This document shows, piece after piece, positions 24,356 to 32,357 of a stretch of DNA of 53,157 nucleotides. The translations under genes were made by a program, and so were the position numbers. The notes under the pieces are model-generated. The model worked only from the letters and a program-made list of their open reading frames with translations. It did no database searches and was not told the origin of the DNA. Each line of letters opens with the position of its first letter. The first letter of the stretch is position 1. The stretch spans positions 1 to 53,157 of the forward strand of contig JAUNFY010000013.1 of assembly GCA_030524805.1 (NCBI GenBank). The letters are read 5' to 3'. This DNA is from Bacteroidales bacterium. Its GTDB lineage: Bacteria > Bacteroidota > Bacteroidia > Bacteroidales > Muribaculaceae.

Positions 24356-27300
24356 TCAATGCTTGTTGATCCACGTCTGATAAGCATTCTGTTCGTTAGT
24401 GTTCAGAATCATTATGCATCTTACGGTGTATGCGTTACCTCTACTTGTCGAAGGATTATAATTATAATCCCTGCTATTTTCGTTTGCTTGATAATATCCT
24501 CTTGCATCAAGTGATTTATAATAAGCACTGTTGTTATTTACATAATCGCTTGTCCAATACCAGCCATAATTTTCTCTGTTGGTGTTGACAGTTGCTGCCG
24601 CGCAGGGTAAGTAGCATCCCATGTATTTGCCGTTGTGCTTCAATACCGACACTATGTATGGTCGTTGCTTCGACCATTGCAGATTATACCATATTTGATT
24701 GAATTCTCCATTGTTTGGCACTTTCCATCTATTCTGGTACTTTGTCGTGTAGAAAGGAGAAGTCAATTCGCCGGGGTCCTGATTGAACCGGAAATAATTG
24801 TCTTTTACCCAAGTTGTGAACTGGTTGCTGTTGGTGTTTCCGTTTTCTCGCCAGATGTCATTATAGGTGAAGTAGCCTCCTGAGAAGAGTTTGTTGTCGA
24901 AATCGGAAGTGCTTGTCGTGTTGGTGGCATGCAGGTCCTGAAAGCCGGAATAATTCAGCGCTCTGTTGTAGGTTGTCCCGTTCAGTCTCGGTACAGCTCC
25001 CACATTTCTGTCGGCAACCAATATCGGGTTGTTTCCGTTAGCGAGCACAACGTCCGATATCTCGCAGTTGGTTGTGATTCTCACGTCAAAACTGATGGTC
25101 TGGCTCTCGCCCTTCTCTATTCCGTCCTTATGATAGGCTGTGACTCTGATTGTGCCTACGATATCGGGGTCGCCGGGACCGGTGCGGAACACGTTCATAT
25201 AGAATTTCTGACCATTCTGCATCTTGTCGAGTATCTGGTAATGTGGATTCCTGAGATACGTCTGGGTTATTCCGTTAGTCGTGGCCATTGTTACTTTAGG
25301 CGACCAGTAAGTATAGTTGGCATCGTCTGCCGCACTTGCCGGGATGTGTGAACTTTTCTGAGTTCGTAATATAGCAGAGTTCGGGCTGAGCGAGAGATCG
25401 CGGCACGCGTCGAAGTCGGTCTCCACTTTATATAGATAGTTCACCGGATCGGCGAGATTGACAAATATGTCTTTCTGCACGGAGAATGTGTTGCTTCGTT
25501 CTTCGTTTGTATTCATTGTAGACGATTTCCTGATTTCATTCAAGAATCCCTCAATCTCCATCACTCCGTTCTGAGGATACGGATATATCGACAGAAGCAC
25601 CTTGCTCTTGGGCTGCTTGAGTTTTATATATACCGGTGCCACTTCTTCTTCGGTTACTCCGTTTCGGGTCACCTTGAGGGTAATCTCACGGTCAGCACCG
25701 CTGATATTTGCCGGTATCACAATCTCCAGGAAGCCCTTGTTGCCGCCTGCTTTCGTGTAGGAAGCACCTTTCGAGCCCCAGTTGGAGGAGAAATCATTCT
25801 CAGCGTCTTTGCCATCGGCGTTGACAGGTTTCACTGTCCATCCCTGGGTTGTGGAACCGGTCTGTACCTGATAGAGGAACGTGGTTCCTGTGCCCGATAC
25901 GCGTGGAGTCAATGTGCCGGTCTGGCCGTTGACAGTAAGCATTTTCACATCATCGTTGACCGACAACTGTTGTACGTTGACAGCGACTGAAAGTGTCTTA
26001 CCATCTTTGGTGAGGCCTGTCACCTTGAAATAGCCGTATTTCACGAAATTGGTGTTGTTGCGGGTAAGCGTTTGGAATGTGATGCTGCCGCTTGCCTCGG
26101 TCTCATCCTTCTCTATGGTGTGAGAGAAGTCTCCGTTGGCGTTTCCTGTGCTGTTCACTTCCTCAAGTTTCCATGTCATGCCTTCACGCACCTTGACAGT
26201 GATTTTCTGTTTCAGTCCCTGGTCGCCGTCGAAAGTGACGCTGGTCTTCGAGAGGATTATGAAGTTGCCGGATGCGTCGGCGTCGCTGTTGGTGTCGCTG
26301 TCTTCCCATGTTTCCTCCACGGTGGCTACCAGCACCGGTGCGTTGGTGAGGCGTGCGGCCGACTCCGTCGGGGCGCCGGGACCTTTTACTCCCATGATAT
26401 TGGCGGTGTAGACATGGTTCTTTTCAAGCAGCTGCGCCTCCTTGCCCTGGTTGAGGTTGAAGCGGTAGTAGTTCAGTTCATCGCTTCCTTTATAATAGGC
26501 GGCGATCATCAGATATGTTGTCACGGCGTCGTCCTGTGTCGGTTTGGCTATGCTGTTGGGCAACGTATAGAGCGAGGCCCGGATTTTCTGGCTGTATACG
26601 CCCGAGACGGATTGCTCCGCCGGGTCAACTGCCAGATAATAGGGAGCCTGATCTTCCGGCGACTCGTCGGAGATGCCGGGCTGCACGGTGCCCTTGGTGT
26701 AGTCGTCGAGCCAGAGGAATGTGTTGTTACGGTAGTTGCACACCTTCACCCACTTTATGTCGAGGTCTTCCGTAGCGTAGTTGTTGAGGTCGATGCGCGC
26801 CACCTGACGGCGGAAGAGGATCGATCCGTCGGAAACGTAACGTCCTTCCACCACCTTGAACCAGAACTTCATGTCGTTGCCCTGGCCGTCGCGCAGGGTG
26901 CCCACCATCGGGAGATACTGGTCGGTGTTCTTGTTCATCGTGTGGTCAAGCCCTATGGCAAGCGCCGTCTCCACCTGCCGCTGTGTCTTCCCCTTGGTGT
27001 TGGCGTTCAGAAACGCCTGGAAAGTGGCGTAACCTGTAGGGGGATAGTTGTCCATGTTGCCAAGTATTATCACGTCATATTCGATGGGGGAGTCATCGTT
27101 GACAGTAGGCTGAAGCACCGATGGCACCGGAAACGTGATCTTCGTGGCGCCTGCCTGCACGTCGGTGCGCTGATAGGTCAAGAACTTGCCGTCCTTGAAA
27201 AAGATAAAATAAGCGTGGTTCAACTGTTTCTCATGCGCTTCGGCAGGGTAGGCCGGGTGTCCGTCGGCATCCGTCTCGGGAGTGGACTCGCCGCCTGATT

Positions 27301-27550
27301 CGGTGCCGTCGCCTGATCCGTCGGCGTCAGATCCGGTGCCGTCGCCCTCGGCGCGGGTGCCGTTCATGCGTCCCATCTGCATGTTGTCGACAGAAAAATT
27401 GATGGCCATCTCGTCAGAATCCACCTCCAATGATGGCGTATTAAACCCCGGATCGGGTTCGTCGATTGCGCTGCACGCGGCAAGCGCCGCCATCAGCACC
27501 GTCGAAGCCGCCGCTGCAAGCATGCCGGCATATCGTCTGAAGTTTTTCAT
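24356..27550 (-). CDS. Large fimbrial tip-like lipoprotein with C-lectin-type end (1064 aa)
   Basis: The lipoprotein signal ends at LAAC-S (Cys 26). A candidate maturation site NGTR-A (Arg 66) is followed by an acidic linker rich in Gly, Ser, Asp and Glu. Residues about 105-410 resemble fimbrillin domains (FFRRQVARIDLNN, YYRFNLNQG, LEKNHVYTANI). Residues about 430-670 look like BACON-type Ig modules. A region shared with the 1030-aa protein follows (GPGDPDIVGTIRV, LVADRNVGAVPRLN). The last 150 residues resemble the FISUMP / C-type-lectin-like module (RWKVPNNGEF, GCYLP, YWTSD, NAYTVRCIM). This suggests a ligand-binding fimbrial tip, by inference. It is the last gene of the operon, 22 bases after the 541-aa gene. 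Its 3' end is markedly AT-rich. Confidence 0.75.
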   Translation of the reverse strand: MKNFRRYAGMLAAAASTVLMAALAACSAIDEPDPGFNTPSLEVDSDEMAINFSVDNMQMGRMNGTRAEGDGTGSDADGSGDGTESGGESTPETDADGHPAYPAEAHEKQLNHAYFIFFKDGKFLTYQRTDVQAGATKITFPVPSVLQPTVNDDSPIEYDVIILGNMDNYPPTGYATFQAFLNANTKGKTQRQVETALAIGLDHTMNKNTDQYLPMVGTLRDGQGNDMKFWFKVVEGRYVSDGSILFRRQVARIDLNNYATEDLDIKWVKVCNYRNNTFLWLDDYTKGTVQPGISDESPEDQAPYYLAVDPAEQSVSGVYSQKIRASLYTLPNSIAKPTQDDAVTTYLMIAAYYKGSDELNYYRFNLNQGKEAQLLEKNHVYTANIMGVKGPGAPTESAARLTNAPVLVATVEETWEDSDTNSDADASGNFIILSKTSVTFDGDQGLKQKITVKVREGMTWKLEEVNSTGNANGDFSHTIEKDETEASGSITFQTLTRNNTNFVKYGYFKVTGLTKDGKTLSVAVNVQQLSVNDDVKMLTVNGQTGTLTPRVSGTGTTFLYQVQTGSTTQGWTVKPVNADGKDAENDFSSNWGSKGASYTKAGGNKGFLEIVIPANISGADREITLKVTRNGVTEEEVAPVYIKLKQPKSKVLLSIYPYPQNGVMEIEGFLNEIRKSSTMNTNEERSNTFSVQKDIFVNLADPVNYLYKVETDFDACRDLSLSPNSAILRTQKSSHIPASAADDANYTYWSPKVTMATTNGITQTYLRNPHYQILDKMQNGQKFYMNVFRTGPGDPDIVGTIRVTAYHKDGIEKGESQTISFDVRITTNCEISDVVLANGNNPILVADRNVGAVPRLNGTTYNRALNYSGFQDLHATNTTSTSDFDNKLFSGGYFTYNDIWRENGNTNSNQFTTWVKDNYFRFNQDPGELTSPFYTTKYQNRWKVPNNGEFNQIWYNLQWSKQRPYIVSVLKHNGKYMGCYLPCAAATVNTNRENYGWYWTSDYVNNNSAYYKSLDARGYYQANENSRDYNYNPSTSRGNAYTVRCIMILNTNEQNAYQTWINKH

Positions 27551-27572
27551 CTTTTATGTGGTTTTATTGTTG

Positions 27573-29198
27573 TTATTCCTGTTTCTTATATTCATCCTTC
27601 ACTCCGTCAAGGTCCACCTCGATAGGGTCTGACGGATCCCACTCATTGTCGTCGAGCGGATGTATCATCACCGGGATGTTGATGCGCAGTCCGGCAGATA
27701 TCCTCACGGCGAGATTTCCCACACGGGGTTCCGCTCCGGGCGGGTTTTCTTTGGTCACCTCCACTATGACTTTTCCTTTGTCGCCGTTGACCTTCACGGT
27801 GGCCTCCAAGCCGTTGACGCTCTCGGTCAGGTCTGTGTGGTAGCTTTGGTCTTCGTTTTCGGTCCAACGCACCCGGAGGGTGGTGAGCGGGAGGCTCGAC
27901 TCCACGTCTATCACGGCTCCCGCGCCCTCGCGGCCTGCCAGATGCAGTAGCTCCTTCGAGGCAGATATCCAGTCGTCGCCGAGATAGGTGATGGCATGGT
28001 GAGGCAGATCCCATTCTATCAGGGAGCTGCCGAGCCGCGCCACAGGGTCGCTGTAGGCGGCAGCCACGCTTTCAGCCCCCTCGCGGTCGGCCTGTGCGAT
28101 GCGGAAGGTGTAGAGATGGTTGCGGCGCACATTTATCAGTTCTCCCGTTTCGTCGTCGATGAAGTCGATGCGGTAGTATTGCAGCGAGTCGCTACCCTCG
28201 TAGTGGGCGCCGACCACTATGGCGGTCCGTTTCGTATGGCAGTCGCCCGGATAGATGCTGTCCATCGCCACGTCGCTCTCCGGCATGTAGAGGGTGTAGG
28301 AAATATTGTTGTCTTTCGCTACTGAATCGTGGTCCCAGCGGATGCTGTAGGCCACGCCGTCGGGTAGCGACGGGGCAGTGGCATGAAAGTGTCCGTCGAG
28401 GTTCTCCACCGGGCTGAGGTTCTGCTTGTCGGGCATGAGCGCGCAGGCGTTGGCACCGTTTACGAGATGGATGCTCTCGATGCGGAGTTTCTCGGGCGAG
28501 ATGTTGTCGTCATCCACTGTTATGTCTACCCTCGCCACCGACCTGAGCAAGGATGTGGCGTATGTCTTGCCGGGTTCCTCAACTTCCGAAGGGAACCTGA
28601 CCCCGTCGATCTCTCCCCACATCGGGAGGGGCACGGAGTCGTTTTTGGGCAGTTCGGGGAGGAATGGAGCCTTGGTGGAATTGAATTTCCTGACGAGTGT
28701 TTTCCTCGTCTGCTCCATCGTCATGCCGGGCCTTACGAGCGCGGCCTCATCGCGGCAGTTTGCGAGCACCACGGCGTTGTATGTGTCGAGGGCCTCGCCG
28801 GTGAGCAGTGGGTAGTAGGAAACCTTGAATGAGTAGACCGACGTATTCATCTCGTCGCGTTGCAGTTTCCTGCCGTCGAGCACAGCCTCCACTCGGTCTG
28901 AGTTGCCGTCGGCATCACGGTTGAAAAGCACTACGGTAGCCTCGGATATTCTCGACTCCCTGTCAGGGTCGAACGGTAGCCGCGTTTCTTCGGCGCGGGT
29001 GTCGGCATTATGTCTGGAATAAGATGGCACGCGCACGAAGAAACTTACCTCCGGTGTCAGTTCCTTGTTGGTGTCCGGTAGTTCTTCGGGCGGTAGGATA
29101 TACTCTGACGCACATGATGCGAGCACAATCAGACAGCCCACCATTGCTATGGTGCGCAGTCTGACTGTGTATTCGTATATGGCGCTGATGCGTGTCAT
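27573..29198 (-). CDS. Fimbrillin-like minor subunit lipoprotein (541 aa)
   Basis: The lipoprotein signal ends at VLASC-A (Cys 29), and the candidate protease site ADTR-A is at Arg 68. The body has FimA/Mfa-type features: RISEATVVLFNRDADG, LLRSVARVDITVDD, LQYYRIDFID, and RRNHLYTFRI at the usual place before the C-terminal domain. A second domain begins near GDDWISASKELLHLAG and is also present in the 809-aa protein. The start codon overlaps the stop of the 1030-aa gene by four bases (ATGA). I read it as an adaptor-type subunit paired with the downstream 1064-aa tip protein; this is inference from order and domain content. Confidence 0.75.
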   Translation of the reverse strand: MTRISAIYEYTVRLRTIAMVGCLIVLASCASEYILPPEELPDTNKELTPEVSFFVRVPSYSRHNADTRAEETRLPFDPDRESRISEATVVLFNRDADGNSDRVEAVLDGRKLQRDEMNTSVYSFKVSYYPLLTGEALDTYNAVVLANCRDEAALVRPGMTMEQTRKTLVRKFNSTKAPFLPELPKNDSVPLPMWGEIDGVRFPSEVEEPGKTYATSLLRSVARVDITVDDDNISPEKLRIESIHLVNGANACALMPDKQNLSPVENLDGHFHATAPSLPDGVAYSIRWDHDSVAKDNNISYTLYMPESDVAMDSIYPGDCHTKRTAIVVGAHYEGSDSLQYYRIDFIDDETGELINVRRNHLYTFRIAQADREGAESVAAAYSDPVARLGSSLIEWDLPHHAITYLGDDWISASKELLHLAGREGAGAVIDVESSLPLTTLRVRWTENEDQSYHTDLTESVNGLEATVKVNGDKGKVIVEVTKENPPGAEPRVGNLAVRISAGLRINIPVMIHPLDDNEWDPSDPIEVDLDGVKDEYKKQE

Positions 29199-32100
29199 TG
29201 TCCTAAAAATTTCGATTTATATTTTGTCAATTCAGCAGGAGAAACAGTTCTTACCGGGCGGAATAAATATTCGTATGTCTTATAGCTGTATGTATTGGTG
29301 AATGACATGTCTGAATTAATGTTGATATGATATGCATAATTTGCATTATATCTTGAAGATGTGCGGTATATTGCAGATCCGTCCGAGTCGAATGGAATGA
29401 AACATCCTATATAGTTTGGTGTTGAGCCGCTTTTGTCCTGAAGCGATGAGATTATATAGGCCCTGTATTTTGACCATCTGATATAAGGGGCAATGTAACT
29501 TGTCCATTCTGAATGCGATGGCATCCTCCAACCTTGTTCTCCGCTTTTGTAGAAGATTGAATACAATTCATCCTGATCTATGTTTTTTTCAGTAAATTCG
29601 CGGTACATGACATCCGGTCTGGTTACTTCGCTGGATGAAAAGAATAATGAATTGTTCCAATTATCATCATTAGACGAACTGTAAGCATATTGCTCACCCC
29701 GGAAGTCACTGTTCCTGTTGTCGGTATTTGTGATGTCGCCATAGCCGGTTATGTGCAAATAGGGATGTGCGGTGTAGTTGAGTGCCGGCACGAATCCCTT
29801 GCTGTCGTTGAGGCGGGGCTTGGCTCCGCAATTACGGTCGGCTACAAGAAGATAATTGTTGCCATACGGAATTATCGCGTCTTCAATTTTGCATGAAGTG
29901 GTGATAGTCACGTGGAATGTGATTTCCTGCACTTCATTTTCTGCATTCTTGGGCACTGCGCGGACCACGATCTCACCCTGGATGTCCGGATCGCCGGGGC
30001 CTGTGGCGAATACGTTGATGAAGAACTTCTGTCCGTTGGTCAACCCTTGCAATTTGGCGTGCGCTCCCGTTTCCGTGTCCTGACGTTGATATACGGGTAA
30101 TCCACCTACATTATAGTGCGAACATTTTGTGGTGACCGGCAATTTTGCATTGGCTGTCAGTCGAAGGTCGCGGTAGAAGTCGAAAGAAGATGTCACCTCA
30201 AAAGTGTAATTGTCCGGGTCGGCAAGAGAAACGAAAATCTCTTCCTGTGCCGAGATTGCATTCGAGAGATCGCGGCTGTCGTCAGTTCTGTTGGGAGTGA
30301 AGCCCTCGATATAGAGAGTTCCGTTTTCAGGATAGGGGAAGACGGATATGAGATATTCGCTCTTGGGCTGGGATATGACCACATATATCGGTTTGATAGG
30401 TTCTCCTGTATAGCCTGCCGGCATCTCACGTTCCACTTTCAGGGCCATTTCCCTGTTCTCTTTTGAGATGTTGGCTTTCAGATTCACTATGAGATGACCC
30501 ATGTGGCTGCCGCCCGAGGTATATGTTCCGATCTGTGTGGAGCTTGTGTTGAATTTGTTGGTAAGGGCATCGCGGACCGTAGGCTTGACGTCTTCGAACT
30601 CATATTCATATCCGAGGGAGTTTCCTTCGCTGTCTTTCTTCTCGGTTTTGTTCTTGATATTAACCTCAGTACATTTCCAACCCTCTACGGAAGAGCCTGT
30701 CTCGATCTGAAGGTTGAGGTTACCGCCTACACCGGCTACAGTCGTGATGTATGTTTCGCTGCTGTTCTCCACGAGCAGATATTTCGGATCTTCCTCATTT
30801 GGCACCTGCTGCACGATGAAGGGGGCGATGAGCTTGTTGCCTTGCTTCGTGGTGGCCACGATGTTGATATATCCTTTGCGGAGGGTGTAAGTGGTGTTGT
30901 CTTCGAGTGTCTTGACATAGAATGAGGTTCCGTCGCTCATTGTCTTCATCTCGAATTTATCGTTGCTGTGTCCGGTTTGCTCCACAATCTGGAGGTCCCA
31001 GGTGGTGCCATCGTTGACTTTGACCTGAATAACCTCTGTCTGGTCCTTGGTGCCTTCAAGGGTGACGGTGGTGCGCGAGAGAATGAGGAAGTTACCCTCG
31101 GAGTCGGTAGTCACAGAGGAGTCGTCGCCCCAGTCCTCCACAACCTCGGCGGTCAAAACCGGTTTTTCCCTTCTCATGGCCTCGGCCTCCGTGGCGTCGC
31201 CGCGTCCGGTTATGTTTTTGGCTATTGCGGTGTAGATATGGTTGCGGAGCATCGACAGCGGCTGACCTGCCGAAGCAAGGTTGAAGCGGTAGTAGGTTAG
31301 GCCGGTGTCCTTGCCATAGCGGCCGGCGATGAGAAGTGCGGTGGTGACTTCATCGTTGGGCGAGGTGGCCGACACGATGTCGGGGAAGGCATAGAGTGAC
31401 TCCTTGAGCTGCTGCTGGTTGGAGGTAAGTTCGTTGCTGACTCTCACCCAGCCGTTCACGCCATCCACCGGGCCTGTCACGTCTTCGCCGTCGAGCGCTT
31501 CCACCACTTCGCCGCAGTTCTTGCCGTCCTGATAGGCCAGGCCTCCGCTGCGGATGTTGACCAGCTTCACGTAGTCAACCATGATTTTGTCGGGTATGAT
31601 GTTGGTGAAGTCGATACGCGACACCGCACGTTTGAAATAGAACTCACCGTTTACTGCGTATGAGTCGCCGTCGATGGTGTAGTTGAAGGGTATTTCGGAG
31701 TGGGCGTTGTTGATGAGCTCGCCAAACATCGGCAGCAGGGGAGTGCTCTTGGCGCACATGGGCTGCGGATTGTAGAACTCAAGTGCGTTTTTCACTTCCG
31801 AGTAGGTATGGTTGGGGCATATAGTCTCGATATATGCCAGATAGGAGTCGTATTGAGAGCCGCTGTTGGGGTCGACGGGGATGAAGTTGTCGCCGTTGCC
31901 TACGGCTATCACCTTGTAGTCGGTGTCCTGATGCACGGTGCTCGGGATTGAGAACGAGAAGGTGCGTCTGATTCCGTCGGGGTTCTCGCTCGTGATTACC
32001 TGAGCCTGGACGGCCGTGACATACGATTCGTCGAGCGACGAGAAAAACAGTATATGCACATGATTGAGGGTGGTCTCATGCCGGGCTGCGACCACTGCGC

Positions 32101-32287
32101 TGCGCGTCTGATAGTTCATGCCGTCGACAGAATAACTCATTTTGAGGAGTCCTGAGCTGTCCTGGTCTCCATGTTTGAATTGTTCGAATTGATCTTCAAT
32201 GTCGGCGCATGAGGTGGCGCAAAACGCCAGCAATAGCGATGCGAGGCACTGAAGCATCCGGGTGATGATTCTGCATCGATTGTTCAT
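29195..32287 (-). CDS. Large fimbrial tip-like lipoprotein with C-lectin-type end (1030 aa)
   Basis: The lipoprotein signal ends at CATSC-A (Cys 27), and the candidate maturation site YQTR-S is at Arg 62. The protein is a full-length paralogue of the 1064-aa protein. Residues up to about 400 are fimbrillin-like (FKRAVSRIDFTNI, YYRFNLASAGQ, LRNHIYTAIAKN), followed by two Ig/BACON-like modules (FLILSRTTVTLEG). The shared block has GPGDPDIQGEIVV and LVADRNCGAKPRLN. The end is FISUMP-like (GWRMPSHSEWTSYI, GCFIPF, YLFRPVRTV). The C-terminal 170 residues diverge strongly from the paralogue and are encoded by AT-rich DNA. It is translationally coupled to the 541-aa gene. A surface adhesin role is inferred. 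Confidence 0.75.
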   Translation of the reverse strand: MNNRCRIITRMLQCLASLLLAFCATSCADIEDQFEQFKHGDQDSSGLLKMSYSVDGMNYQTRSAVVAARHETTLNHVHILFFSSLDESYVTAVQAQVITSENPDGIRRTFSFSIPSTVHQDTDYKVIAVGNGDNFIPVDPNSGSQYDSYLAYIETICPNHTYSEVKNALEFYNPQPMCAKSTPLLPMFGELINNAHSEIPFNYTIDGDSYAVNGEFYFKRAVSRIDFTNIIPDKIMVDYVKLVNIRSGGLAYQDGKNCGEVVEALDGEDVTGPVDGVNGWVRVSNELTSNQQQLKESLYAFPDIVSATSPNDEVTTALLIAGRYGKDTGLTYYRFNLASAGQPLSMLRNHIYTAIAKNITGRGDATEAEAMRREKPVLTAEVVEDWGDDSSVTTDSEGNFLILSRTTVTLEGTKDQTEVIQVKVNDGTTWDLQIVEQTGHSNDKFEMKTMSDGTSFYVKTLEDNTTYTLRKGYINIVATTKQGNKLIAPFIVQQVPNEEDPKYLLVENSSETYITTVAGVGGNLNLQIETGSSVEGWKCTEVNIKNKTEKKDSEGNSLGYEYEFEDVKPTVRDALTNKFNTSSTQIGTYTSGGSHMGHLIVNLKANISKENREMALKVEREMPAGYTGEPIKPIYVVISQPKSEYLISVFPYPENGTLYIEGFTPNRTDDSRDLSNAISAQEEIFVSLADPDNYTFEVTSSFDFYRDLRLTANAKLPVTTKCSHYNVGGLPVYQRQDTETGAHAKLQGLTNGQKFFINVFATGPGDPDIQGEIVVRAVPKNAENEVQEITFHVTITTSCKIEDAIIPYGNNYLLVADRNCGAKPRLNDSKGFVPALNYTAHPYLHITGYGDITNTDNRNSDFRGEQYAYSSSNDDNWNNSLFFSSSEVTRPDVMYREFTEKNIDQDELYSIFYKSGEQGWRMPSHSEWTSYIAPYIRWSKYRAYIISSLQDKSGSTPNYIGCFIPFDSDGSAIYRTSSRYNANYAYHININSDMSFTNTYSYKTYEYLFRPVRTVSPAELTKYKSKFLGQ

Positions 32288-32357
32288 GGTTGTGTATCTG
32301 TTTTTTTAGTTATTGTTCGTTGTTTGTTTTTATGTCGATTAGGGTTGCTGTCTGTTT

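Noticed and set aside
26072-27298. 408-codon open frame antisense to the 1064-aa adhesin gene
   Set aside because: It is a shadow of the real gene: codon bias follows the opposite strand, and there is no promoter or known domain.
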